DNA of 64,000 nucleotides from the NCBI GenBank assembly GCA_964543195.1, contig CAZIXF010000009.1, forward strand, positions 40,810 through 104,809, given 5' to 3'. Position numbers and translations under genes: made by a program. This stretch comes from JAGTVG01 sp964543195. Lineage in GTDB: Bacteria > Bacteroidota > Bacteroidia > Cytophagales > Cyclobacteriaceae. Shown here piece by piece: positions 25,548-34,794 of the stretch. Position 1 is the first letter of the stretch; the number at the start of each line of letters is the position of its first letter. The notes under the pieces are model-generated. The model did no database searches. It saw only the letters and a program-made list of their open reading frames with translations, and had not been told where the DNA came from.

Positions 25548-25843
25548 TATTTAGGCAAGCTTTTAATGATCAAGTATAACGAAGCAAAAATAAACAATAA
25601 CGTAGAGATGGCGGTAAAAATCGGCGTATTATTTCCCATCCTCTCATCAATTTTCATACCTATCCACAATCCCATGAGGATAGCCGCTATCATTTGAAAA
25701 GCCAGCCCTGAATATTTGGCATACTCATTAAGGTTACCCGGCTTTTTCTGATTTTTCGGCTTTTGGTTTTTCTTCTCCCTTTGGTTGTCCGTTTTCCCCA
25801 ATTCTAATCTCAGTGTTTGCCACACCCATTCGGCAACTGCCAT
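25547..25843 (-). CDS. atpZ: AtpZ/AtpI family protein
   Basis: 98 residues. A basic, Gln/Lys-rich N-terminus (about 16-40) is followed by two membrane helices with the AtpZ motifs YSGLAFQMIAAILMGLWIGMKID and TLLFIFASLYLII. The ATG at 25843 gives a 110-nt overlap with the bactofilin gene. Alternative GTG/TTG starts still overlap by 68 nt or more, and no start occurs after the bactofilin stop until a Met inside the first helix. AtpZ-type proteins help F0 assembly or magnesium handling. Confidence 0.8.
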   Translation of the reverse strand: MAVAEWVWQTLRLELGKTDNQREKKNQKPKNQKKPGNLNEYAKYSGLAFQMIAAILMGLWIGMKIDERMGNNTPIFTAISTLLFIFASLYLIIKSLPK

Positions 25844-26183
25844 TAAAAGTAGCGCCGGATTCTACAATAAATTTATTGGTGATTATGTCACCATTAATTA
25901 CAGCGGAGGGTTTTAATATGAGCAGTTCAGAAACTTCAACTTTTCCACTAACTTCCCCGGCTATCTCAGCATTAAGGGCAAGTATATCTCCTTCTATGTA
26001 AGACGACTGTCCCAGGGCAATCTTTGACTTGCTTTTCACACTTCCAATGATCCGTCCTTCGATCCGGATATTACCGAATGACTCGATGTTGCCTTCAAGG
26101 GTTGTACCCTTTCCTATAATATTACTCGAATTACTTAACTCTTCTTCATTCATTTTTTGATTTTTATTATTGTTGCCGAACAT
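25734..26183 (-). CDS. Bactofilin (polymer-forming cytoskeletal protein)
   Basis: 149 residues. Short disordered ends flank a beta-helical DUF583 core (about 25-115) with the repeating IEGxIxGxVxSKSKIALGxSS pattern. Bactofilins polymerise without nucleotide at the membrane and scaffold wall enzymes. The M23 endopeptidase gene lies 12 bp upstream, the classic bactofilin-peptidase pair. The Lys/Glu-rich C-terminal tail is encoded in the same DNA as the atpZ N-terminus, in another frame. Confidence 0.93.
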   Translation of the reverse strand: MFGNNNKNQKMNEEELSNSSNIIGKGTTLEGNIESFGNIRIEGRIIGSVKSKSKIALGQSSYIEGDILALNAEIAGEVSGKVEVSELLILKPSAVINGDIITNKFIVESGATFNGSCRMGVANTEIRIGENGQPKGEEKPKAEKSEKAG

Positions 26184-26195
26184 TCCAAAAAATAT

Positions 26196-27059
26196 TTAAA
26201 ATGATACAAAATCTTCAGGATTGACCGGATTCCCACTATACCACAACTCAAAATGAAGGTGTGGTCCTGTAGTCAATTCCCCGGTGTTTCCAATTATTGC
26301 AATTATTTCACCTGCACTCACAAAATTACCAACTTTTTTCAATAATGCAGCATTATGCTTATAAACTGAAATTAAATTTCCTCTATGCTGTATAGCTATT
26401 ACATTGCCCGAATCCTGGGTCCAGTCCGACATGACCACGGATCCATCCGCGATCGCTTTTACCGGCTCGTCGGATTTAGCCACCACATCCACTCCATAGT
26501 GATCTTTAGAAATATCAAAAGGAGCTGTTACGATCCCGGATATGGGAGCAAAAAAGAATAATTCCTGGATCTCCTGGGCGTACTGTGTATTTAATCCCAG
26601 ATATTCCTCACCCACCTGCTCAAACTCCCTTCTTATGGCACTGTCGATGGGTGCAATATTATCCGGTTCAAGCATATCGGATGTAGCCGTAATCTGTGGA
26701 TTCCTGGTTTCTGCCGAATCGATCCCTTCGAAATCTTCCATTAATATGCGTTTGAAAGTATTAATGAACATATCCTTTCTTTCGACCTCATACGACAGCG
26801 AATCAATTTTTAAGGATAGTTGTATCAGCTGTTTATTGGCTTCCAGTGTAGCATGGCGGGGATCAAACCACTGGGCAAGCACAGTTTTGGATAGATATAG
26901 GCTTAAAACGAATAGAACAGTAAACAGAGCAAAAGAAAAAACGATTAACTTTGCATAAGTAAAACTTATGGTAGACTTTTCCGAGAGATTCTCCTCATTC
27001 CTGATAATGAGGAGATATTTGGTTGTAAGCCAACTAGAAAGTGTTTTTTTCGTTTTCAA
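26196..27059 (-). CDS. M23 family (LytM) peptidoglycan endopeptidase
   Basis: 287 residues: cytoplasmic N-terminus, one membrane helix (about 35-62), a coiled-coil linker (70-105) and a C-terminal LytM domain. Zinc ligands are intact: H187 and D191 in HYGVD, and H269 in GPHLHFE with H267 and H235 as catalytic histidines. It cuts stem-peptide crosslinks and is probably positioned by the bactofilin encoded next. First gene of the run leading into the atp operon. Confidence 0.93.
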   Translation of the reverse strand: MKTKKTLSSWLTTKYLLIIRNEENLSEKSTISFTYAKLIVFSFALFTVLFVLSLYLSKTVLAQWFDPRHATLEANKQLIQLSLKIDSLSYEVERKDMFINTFKRILMEDFEGIDSAETRNPQITATSDMLEPDNIAPIDSAIRREFEQVGEEYLGLNTQYAQEIQELFFFAPISGIVTAPFDISKDHYGVDVVAKSDEPVKAIADGSVVMSDWTQDSGNVIAIQHRGNLISVYKHNAALLKKVGNFVSAGEIIAIIGNTGELTTGPHLHFELWYSGNPVNPEDFVSF

Positions 27060-27171
27060 TACTCCAATGGATTTATCTCACAAACAAAACTATATATTTC
27101 AACGAAATTGAATCTTAATAAATGTATTAATTATTGGAATAAATCGTTAAAATTAAGAAGATCCGGATATA

Positions 27172-29751
27172 TTGACTAAGTTATCAAACATATTATTAAT
27201 TCCCATAAGTATATTGATTCTCGGCGCCTGTTCCGCCGAACGATCCAATATATTCAGTACGGCGTTTCATAATACTACCGCCCGGTATAATGCCTATTTT
27301 TATGCCAATCAACGTATCACGGAGGTTGAAAAAGCCATTGAGGAAAACCACCAGAATAATTTTAACGATATTCTCATGGTATTCTCCGATGTTGACTCTG
27401 CGGTAATACGAAGCAATCATGAAGCACTTGACGAATGTATCAGGAAGGCATCTATTGCTATTCAACGCCATCCCAACAGTAAATGGGTCGACGACAGCTA
27501 TATTCTCATCGGCAAGGCCCGGTATTACATGGGTGATTTTGTAAACGCTATTGAAACGTTCAAATACGTAAACACCAAAAGCAAGGATGACGATACCCGG
27601 CATGAGGCCCTGGTATGGCTGATGCGTACTTTTATCGATTATAATGAGGAGAACAATGCCATTGCGGTATCCGATTACCTGAAAAAAGAAAAACTGAATA
27701 ATAGAAATTATAAATTACTGGAGCTTACCCGTTCCTATCTTGACCAGCGGCGTGAGGATTACGATGAAATGATAAAACACCTGATCCTGATCGCATCGGA
27801 CCTTAAAAAAAAGGATAATGCAGACCGCATTTATTATATAATGGCTCAGATCTATCAGGAAAAGGGATTCCAGTCGGAAGCTTACAATTATTACGATGAA
27901 TGTCTTAAAAGCAATCCGGAATATGAGGTTTCCTTTTACGCAAAACTGAACATGGCCCAGGTAACTGACCTTGCGGATATGAGTGATGTGAAGAAAATAA
28001 GGAAATATTTTAAAAAATTATTGAAGGATCGCAAAAACAAAGAATTCAAAGATAAAATCTATTATGAGATGGCCAATTTTGAGATCAAACAGGATAACTA
28101 TGATCAGGCCATAGAATATTACAGGTTATCGATCTCGACCAGTACCAACAACCCTAGACAAAAGGCATATTCATATCTTGAACTGGGAAAATTGTATTAT
28201 GAACATTTCAAAGAATATGAAACGGCAAAAGCCTATTATGACAGCACGGTAACGGTACTTCCCAAAGACGATGACCTGTATCCTGCCGTATCCCAGCGTC
28301 AGGAAATCCTTGCCGATTTCGTAACACAGATCAATACGATCCATGTACAGGACAGTCTGCTGGCACTTTCAAAACTCGATACCACTACCCTTTATGCGTT
28401 TATCGATCAGGTAATTGAAGAAAAGCGCCAAAAGGCAATCGATGAAGAAGAAAACAGAAAAAAGGCTGCCCTTAAAAACTCATTTGCCCAGACTAATATG
28501 TTCAATCCTTTTATGAACAATAATACCACTTCGGCTTCTGCCGGGTCTACATGGTATTTCTATAATCAGAATGCCATCAGCCTGGGCCAGTCCGAGTTTC
28601 AGCGTATTTGGGGAGACCGTGATCTTGAAGACCATTGGAGACGATCCAATAAATCTTCTTCCAATGAATTTACCGATCAGGCCATACTGACCACTGTAAA
28701 GGATGAAAATATCGAACAAGGAGAGGCCACCAGCCTGGATGGGCAGGCCACCCGGGAACAATACCTTGCCAACATACCTTTTACCGAGGCAGAACAGGAT
28801 TCCGCATTGAGAAAAATTGAAGTGGCCTATTATAATCTTGGAAAAATATACAATTTCCAGCTCGACGAACCGCGCAATGCAACGGAATCGTTTGAAATTC
28901 TGCTGGACAGGTTCCCGTCATTCGAGCACAAACCGGAAGTATTATATCTCTTATATCTGATATACAAAGAATTGGACAATCCGAAGTATAATGAAATTGG
29001 CGATCAACTGGTGAGTGAATTCCCGAAAACATCCTTTGCCAAAATGGTGCAGAATCCCAATTACAGGGAAGAAAGTAATATTGCCAGTGAAAAGCTGAAG
29101 AAATACTACAAAAATGCCTATGAATTGTATGAGGCCGATAGCATGGAAGCCGCCCTTGCTACCATTGATGAGGGTATACGGAACTATCCGGATAACAGTT
29201 TCCGTGATAATATTGAATTGCTCAGGATATTGATACTTGGCAAGACTGAAAGTCTTTTTAAATATAAATATGAATTACAGCAGTTCGAAAACAGATTCCC
29301 CGAAAGTGAATTGATCAACTATGTGAACGAATTGTTGGAAACCACTGAAGAATTTGAAGAGCGGATCGCCAAAGAACAGGAAATTAAGTTTTATCCGTTC
29401 ACAGATGAGGTTCATTTTTTTGTCGTTATCTATCCCTCTGAAAAAGAGCTCAATGAAAAACTTATCAATACTATTGATCAATTCAATACATCCCATGGAA
29501 TGGCCGATGATCTTAAAAGTGGGAACCTGTCTTTCGATGAGGATCAATCCCTGATTCTGATCAATGAATTTAAAAATGAAAACCGGGCCATTTCTTATTA
29601 TGAAACATTTAATACGGGTAATTCACCGCTGGATGAATTCGGATCATTTAAATTTCATAACTTTGTAATATCAAAGGAAAATTTTGAGATCCTTTATAGA
29701 ACCAAAGGGCTGGAAGAATATTTATCTTTCTTTAAAAAGAACTATCCATAG
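27172..29751 (+). CDS. porW: PorW/SprE-type T9SS TPR lipoprotein
   Basis: 859 residues. The TTG at 27172 is the only initiator that keeps the lipoprotein signal ILILGAC, since the next in-frame Met is about 70 codons in. The segment FHNTTARYNAYFYANQRI after the lipobox is typical of SprE/PorW. TPR-type helix pairs run through most of the protein, with a Q/N-rich middle near 440-470 and a C-terminal region with FVVIYPSEKEL. PorW is needed for type IX secretion and links to PorN/PorD in studied species. It is followed without a gap by the PBP gene. Confidence 0.88.
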   Translation: MTKLSNILLIPISILILGACSAERSNIFSTAFHNTTARYNAYFYANQRITEVEKAIEENHQNNFNDILMVFSDVDSAVIRSNHEALDECIRKASIAIQRHPNSKWVDDSYILIGKARYYMGDFVNAIETFKYVNTKSKDDDTRHEALVWLMRTFIDYNEENNAIAVSDYLKKEKLNNRNYKLLELTRSYLDQRREDYDEMIKHLILIASDLKKKDNADRIYYIMAQIYQEKGFQSEAYNYYDECLKSNPEYEVSFYAKLNMAQVTDLADMSDVKKIRKYFKKLLKDRKNKEFKDKIYYEMANFEIKQDNYDQAIEYYRLSISTSTNNPRQKAYSYLELGKLYYEHFKEYETAKAYYDSTVTVLPKDDDLYPAVSQRQEILADFVTQINTIHVQDSLLALSKLDTTTLYAFIDQVIEEKRQKAIDEEENRKKAALKNSFAQTNMFNPFMNNNTTSASAGSTWYFYNQNAISLGQSEFQRIWGDRDLEDHWRRSNKSSSNEFTDQAILTTVKDENIEQGEATSLDGQATREQYLANIPFTEAEQDSALRKIEVAYYNLGKIYNFQLDEPRNATESFEILLDRFPSFEHKPEVLYLLYLIYKELDNPKYNEIGDQLVSEFPKTSFAKMVQNPNYREESNIASEKLKKYYKNAYELYEADSMEAALATIDEGIRNYPDNSFRDNIELLRILILGKTESLFKYKYELQQFENRFPESELINYVNELLETTEEFEERIAKEQEIKFYPFTDEVHFFVVIYPSEKELNEKLINTIDQFNTSHGMADDLKSGNLSFDEDQSLILINEFKNENRAISYYETFNTGNSPLDEFGSFKFHNFVISKENFEILYRTKGLEEYLSFFKKNYP

Positions 29752-32058
29752 ATGTCATTGAATTCAAAAGAAAAAAAAATTGCCCGTGTGACAAAATGGT
29801 TGTGGTGGATCTTTATTATTGGATTTTTGTTCACCTTGCTGTTTGTATTATCCATACGCGCAAACTTATTTAACTTATATGGAGGTTTCCCTTCATACCG
29901 GAACCTGGAGAATCCCAGGAATGAACTTTCGTCTTTGCTTTACTCGGTCGACGGTGTATTACTCGGATCATATTACCGGAAAAACAGAAGCCAGATAGAG
30001 TTTAAAGACCTTTCGGATGAATTGGTGAATACCCTGATCTATACCGAAGATTTCAGGTTCTACAACCATTCCGGTATTTCATTTCCCGATCTGATGAGAG
30101 TGGGTATCAAGACCATCCTGCTGGGTCAGCGCGGAGCAGGTGGCGGTAGTACGATAACGCAGCAGTTAGCCAAAAATCTTTTCAAAACCCGTACCGATCT
30201 CAATAATGGATTGCTAAACGATGTTCCTGCGATCGGGATCATCATAATCAAGATCAAAGAAATGATCGTGGCCATAGAACTGGAAAAGAATTTCACAAAA
30301 AAGGAATTACTGGCCATGTTCCTCAACACAATCGAATTCGGTGGAAATTCTTACGGAATTAAAGTGGCCACCCAGACTTTCTTCAATAAGGACCCGCATG
30401 AAATAAACTATCAGGAAGCTGCCTGTCTGGTAGCTATGGTCAATAAACCCACCAGGTTTAACCCTCACCGGAATCCGGAACTGGCCCTGGAAAAAAGAAA
30501 CCAGATCCTGAATAAGATCTCCCAGTATAATGTCCTTACCGAACACGAGACTGATTCCATCATCCGTCTTCCTATTGAATTAAATTACAATTTAGACAGC
30601 CATAACGAAGGACTGGCTACCTATTTCAGGTCCTATATCAGGGATTTTTTAATGGACTGGTGCAACGAAAACGGATATGACCTCTGGGAAGATGGTCTGC
30701 GAATATTCACTACCATCGACAGTAGATTGCAGGCTATTGCGGAAAAGGCAGTTGAAGACCACATGAAAAAACTTCAGGAGCAGTTTTATGAACAATGGGA
30801 AGATAAAAATCCCTGGGTGGATGATGAGGGTAATGAACTGAAGAATTACATTGACATGGCCATAAAGCGAACCGACAGGTATCGCTCCCTGGTTGAACGA
30901 TACGGTAATGATTCGGATTCGATCGATATCATTCTCAATAAACCAATTGAAATGACCGTATTTTCATGGGATGGTGAAATCGATACGGTGATGAGTCCGG
31001 TCGATTCCTTAAAATATTTTAAAAAATTCCTCCACAGCGGATTTATGGCTATGGATCCATATACCGGCCAGATCCGCACCTGGGTGGGAGGCATCAATCA
31101 TAAATATTTTAAATACGATCACGTAAAACAGGGAACCCGGCAGCCGGGCTCCACCTTCAAGCCAATCGTGTATACCGCTGCTATTGCCAATGGCTATTCA
31201 CCCTGTTATGAGGTAGTTGACGCACCGGTTACTTTCAACCTGCCGGGACAGAATCCCCCCACCTGGACCCCGCCCAATGCAAGCGGAAGATATACCGGTG
31301 AGAGGATGACCATCAGGGAAGCTATGGCCAAATCAGTAAATTCCATTACCGCTTATGTGATGAAAAGTATTGGTGCTCAAAATGTGGTTAATTATGGTTA
31401 CAGGCTGGGTCTCGAAACGCAGCTTGACCCGGTTCCTTCCTTATGTCTTGGAACAAGCGATGTCAGCCTTTTCGATATGCTCGGAGCATACAGCACCTTC
31501 GTAAATGAAGGAGTACATATCCGGCCATATTTTATTACCCGGATCGAGGATAAGACCGGAAAGGTGCTTCATGAATTCATACCGGTGGAACACGAAGCCA
31601 TAAATGAAGAAACTGCCTATATCATGATCCATATGTTAAAAGGTTCGACTGAAGTTGCCGGTGGTACTGCTCAGGGGCTGAGCATGGATATCCGGGAAGA
31701 TAATGAAATAGGGGCCAAGACGGGAACTACCAATAACGCCTCTGACGGATGGTTTATCGGAGTTACAGAACCCCTTGTGGCCGGCGCGTGGGTAGGAGGT
31801 GACGACCGAAGCATACATTTCAAAAGCTGGTATCATGGACAGGGGGCACGGACAGCCATGCCCATCTGGGAGGCCTTTATGAAGGAAGTATACGCCAATG
31901 AGGAACTCGGCATTAAAAAAATGCCTTTTAAACAGCCCAAACGTAAACTGAGCATCGAGATTGACTGTGACAAATACAATGTAATGGACCAGGAAGAGCT
32001 TGATTCCTTAGGCATCGAGGTGAACCCAATCGATATAAACGAGGATGATATAATGTAG
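29752..32058 (+). CDS. Class A penicillin-binding protein (PBP1A-like)
   Basis: 768 residues. A membrane anchor (about 17-37) is followed by a GT51 glycosyltransferase domain with the catalytic glutamate in YTEDFRFYNHSG (E99) and GGGSTITQQLAKNLF, then a transpeptidase domain with SxxK at S467/K470, SVN at 528-530 and KTGT at 656-659. It polymerises and crosslinks peptidoglycan. The ATG directly follows the porW TAG, so translation is coupled to a T9SS component. Confidence 0.96.
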   Translation: MSLNSKEKKIARVTKWLWWIFIIGFLFTLLFVLSIRANLFNLYGGFPSYRNLENPRNELSSLLYSVDGVLLGSYYRKNRSQIEFKDLSDELVNTLIYTEDFRFYNHSGISFPDLMRVGIKTILLGQRGAGGGSTITQQLAKNLFKTRTDLNNGLLNDVPAIGIIIIKIKEMIVAIELEKNFTKKELLAMFLNTIEFGGNSYGIKVATQTFFNKDPHEINYQEAACLVAMVNKPTRFNPHRNPELALEKRNQILNKISQYNVLTEHETDSIIRLPIELNYNLDSHNEGLATYFRSYIRDFLMDWCNENGYDLWEDGLRIFTTIDSRLQAIAEKAVEDHMKKLQEQFYEQWEDKNPWVDDEGNELKNYIDMAIKRTDRYRSLVERYGNDSDSIDIILNKPIEMTVFSWDGEIDTVMSPVDSLKYFKKFLHSGFMAMDPYTGQIRTWVGGINHKYFKYDHVKQGTRQPGSTFKPIVYTAAIANGYSPCYEVVDAPVTFNLPGQNPPTWTPPNASGRYTGERMTIREAMAKSVNSITAYVMKSIGAQNVVNYGYRLGLETQLDPVPSLCLGTSDVSLFDMLGAYSTFVNEGVHIRPYFITRIEDKTGKVLHEFIPVEHEAINEETAYIMIHMLKGSTEVAGGTAQGLSMDIREDNEIGAKTGTTNNASDGWFIGVTEPLVAGAWVGGDDRSIHFKSWYHGQGARTAMPIWEAFMKEVYANEELGIKKMPFKQPKRKLSIEIDCDKYNVMDQEELDSLGIEVNPIDINEDDIM

Positions 32059-32075
32059 GATATCCAGCGTAATAT

Positions 32076-33872
32076 ATGCATGAACTTTCTTTTACAAAAG
32101 ATGATGTCAGGGACCTTCCCTCAAAACCCGGTATTTATCAATTCTTTTCAAAGGACAAAAACCTGATCTATGTCGGGAAAGCCAAGGATCTAAGAAAAAG
32201 GGTTGCTTCCTATTTTCAGCAAAAACACTCCCATGGCAGAAAAACCCGGAAGCTGATCAATGAAACCTCGAGGATCGAGATCACGATGGTCAATTCCGAA
32301 TTCGATGCTTTTTTACTGGAAAATTCATTGATCAAGGAAAACCAGCCGAAATACAATATTCTTCTCAAAGACGATAAAACCTTTCCTTTTATCTGTGTGA
32401 CCAATGAAAGATTTCCCAGGGTGATTTCCACAAGAAAGGTTATCCCGGGTTCCGGACGCTATTTCGGTCCCTATGCCAGTGTGCGTGCAATGAAGAACGT
32501 GCTGGATCTGATAAGAAATCTATATCATATAAGAACCTGCAAGCTGTTGCTTAACGAGAACAATATCAAAAAAAAGAAATTTAAAGTATGCCTTGAATAT
32601 CACATCGGGAAATGCCTGGGGCCATGTGAGGCGCTGCAGGACGAGGACAATTATGAAAAGGAAGTGGAACAGGTCGTTCATATCCTCAAAGGAAATCTCA
32701 AACCGGTGAAGGACTATTTTGAACATCAAATGAAAACTCTGGCGGAGGCACTTGAATTTGAGAAAGCGGAGGAAGCCAGGCAGCGGTTATTATTACTCGA
32801 CAAGTTCCAGGCCAGGTCCGTTATCGTTAATCCCGGTATCACGAATATCGATGTGATCACAATAGTCTCTGACAATAAAAAAGCTTACCTCAATTATCTG
32901 AAAATTCACAACGGCTCAATAAATCAGACACTCAATATGGAAGTAAAGAAAAAACTTGACGAAACCGAGAAGGAGATCCTGACCTTATGGATCATTGAAT
33001 CAAGAAAGAGATTTAACAGCAATGCCCGTGAAATTCTGACCAATCTGGAAATTGAGGATGATCTCGGTGTACAGGTACATGTTCCGCAACGCGGAGATAA
33101 ACGTAAACTGGTTGACCTCTCATTAAAAAATGTTCTTTATTATAAAAAAGAAAAACGAAGCGCAAAGGAAAAAGGGACAAAACCCGAGCGTTATACCCTT
33201 CAGAAGTTAAAGGAGGATCTTCAGTTAAAGAAACTTCCCCGTCATATAGAATGTTTTGACAATTCCAATATCCAGGGACATAATCCGGTAGCCTCCATGG
33301 TATATTTTAAAGATGCCAGGCCACTTCCCGGTGAGTACCGGCATTTCAACATAAAATCGGCAAAGGGTCCCGATGATTATGCCTCGATGAAAGAAGTGGT
33401 TACCAGGAGGTATGTCCGTTTGGTGGAAGAAAAAAAACCATTGCCGGATCTTGTGGTAATCGATGGTGGAAAAGGACAACTGAATGCAGCCATTGATGCG
33501 TTAAAAGAATTGAACTTATATGGAGCTATTCCTGTAATTGGTATCGCAAAAAAGCTCGAGGAAATATACTTGCCTGATGACGAAATTCCCCTGCATATAG
33601 ATAAAAAATCTCCTTCACTAAAGTTGTTACAACAGGTCAGGAATGAGGCCCATCGATTTGCAATAACTTTTCACAGGAAAAAAAGAAGCAAGGATTCCCT
33701 GAAAAGCAGACTGGATGAGATTAAAGGGATCGGTGAAAAAACAAAGAACAAATTACTCAGTCATTTCAAGTCGCTCCAAAGGATCGAAAATTCTGACAGG
33801 AAGGAAATTGAAGATCTGATAGGAAAACACAAGGCAAAAATCATTCTGGAGAATATAAAAAAAAGAGGTTAG
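32076..33872 (+). CDS. uvrC: UvrABC system protein C
   Basis: 598 residues, the nuclease of nucleotide excision repair that incises on both sides of a lesion. Domains: GIY-YIG N-terminal nuclease (GIYQFFSKDKNLIYVGKAKDLRKR), UVR motif for UvrB contact (FEKAEEARQRLLLLDKF), RNase H-like C-terminal nuclease (ECFDNSNIQG, VVIDGGKGQL) and a helix-hairpin-helix end (IKGIGEKTKNKLL). The last codons coincide with the terminator used by the convergent gldN transcript. Confidence 0.97.
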   Translation: MHELSFTKDDVRDLPSKPGIYQFFSKDKNLIYVGKAKDLRKRVASYFQQKHSHGRKTRKLINETSRIEITMVNSEFDAFLLENSLIKENQPKYNILLKDDKTFPFICVTNERFPRVISTRKVIPGSGRYFGPYASVRAMKNVLDLIRNLYHIRTCKLLLNENNIKKKKFKVCLEYHIGKCLGPCEALQDEDNYEKEVEQVVHILKGNLKPVKDYFEHQMKTLAEALEFEKAEEARQRLLLLDKFQARSVIVNPGITNIDVITIVSDNKKAYLNYLKIHNGSINQTLNMEVKKKLDETEKEILTLWIIESRKRFNSNAREILTNLEIEDDLGVQVHVPQRGDKRKLVDLSLKNVLYYKKEKRSAKEKGTKPERYTLQKLKEDLQLKKLPRHIECFDNSNIQGHNPVASMVYFKDARPLPGEYRHFNIKSAKGPDDYASMKEVVTRRYVRLVEEKKPLPDLVVIDGGKGQLNAAIDALKELNLYGAIPVIGIAKKLEEIYLPDDEIPLHIDKKSPSLKLLQQVRNEAHRFAITFHRKKRSKDSLKSRLDEIKGIGEKTKNKLLSHFKSLQRIENSDRKEIEDLIGKHKAKIILENIKKRG

Positions 33873-33893
33873 GGATTGAACCGCTAACCTCTT
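33855..33893 (-). terminator. Terminator of the porP/gldKLMN transcript, inside the uvrC 3' end
   Basis: A perfect 10-bp stem AAGAGGTTAG/CTAACCTCTT (33863-33872 and 33884-33893) with an 11-nt loop. On the minus strand it is followed by eight T (33862-33855), so it is strong for gldN. On the plus strand there is no T tract. The left arm contains the uvrC stop codon. Confidence 0.88.
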
Positions 33894-33915
33894 CACCAAA
33901 AAACCATTCTATATT

Positions 33916-34779
33916 TTAATATTCCCAAAGATCGCTCTCATATTCTGCCAGCTTATATTCTCTCTGTTGTGACAGATAAAGAGCCAACTGAGGATCGTTA
34001 ACCTCTTCCCGTAAAGTAAGATTTCTTGGGTTGGATATTTTAACGATCATACCATGAAACATTCTTAAAAGAAATGCATCAGCCATATTCAGATTCTGAC
34101 CGGGATTCTGACGGTTATACCAAATTGCCGTTTCCGAATTCTGGCGAAAAACCTTTTCCACCTCTTTATAATCAAAGGAGGCAACAGGTTCCCGGATCCC
34201 GGTATTGATATCTGTATAATATATGGTGATTGCAGCTATGGCATTATACATTCTTGACCGGATCTTATCGAAGAAAACCTCTTCTTTGACCTCCATAATA
34301 TTCACTTCGGTGGGATCACGTTTGAATTCAGAGGGTTGTTGAGCAGGTGTTTCGGCATCTCCCCAGGCATCATCACCCGATCCCCATGGATCAGCACCAC
34401 CATCATCACCTCCATCCCCGGCATCATCGCCCCATTCATCACCAGCACCTCCCCATGAATCTTCGTCGGCACCGGTTTTAATGGTTAAACGGTCCTCAAA
34501 TACTTCCTTAGTCATCCTTCTTTTCAACGAATCGGATTGATAGGGAATAAGAAGACCGTCCCGGACAGCATTGATCAGTATTCTTGAGATCTCACGATTA
34601 CGTGCGAAGAAAGCCTGGTTTTGCTTTTCTTCCATGTATACCCTTCTCCATATGGTAATCTTATAGAGCTTGTCCTCGTCCGTTACCGAGTAGATTGAAT
34701 TCTGAGAGTCCTGTGAATAACTACTCTTACTGAAACAAAATGCTGTACATATAATTGATAACACTAAAATCTTTTTCAT
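33916..34779 (-). CDS. gldN: GldN/PorN, T9SS periplasmic ring component
   Basis: 287 residues with a signal peptide ending near SSYSQ. GldN/PorN forms the periplasmic ring with lipoprotein GldK/PorK and contacts GldM. The N-terminal (about 30-100) and C-terminal (150-287) parts match the family (TIWRRVYMEEKQN, MFHGMIVKISNP). Between them residues 103-145 form a Gly/Asp tract with evenly spaced DxW or DPW motifs and no predicted fold. Last gene of the operon, with a strong terminator downstream. Confidence 0.92.
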   Translation of the reverse strand: MKKILVLSIICTAFCFSKSSYSQDSQNSIYSVTDEDKLYKITIWRRVYMEEKQNQAFFARNREISRILINAVRDGLLIPYQSDSLKRRMTKEVFEDRLTIKTGADEDSWGGAGDEWGDDAGDGGDDGGADPWGSGDDAWGDAETPAQQPSEFKRDPTEVNIMEVKEEVFFDKIRSRMYNAIAAITIYYTDINTGIREPVASFDYKEVEKVFRQNSETAIWYNRQNPGQNLNMADAFLLRMFHGMIVKISNPRNLTLREEVNDPQLALYLSQQREYKLAEYESDLWEY

Positions 34780-34794
34780 ATCACCTGTTTATTA

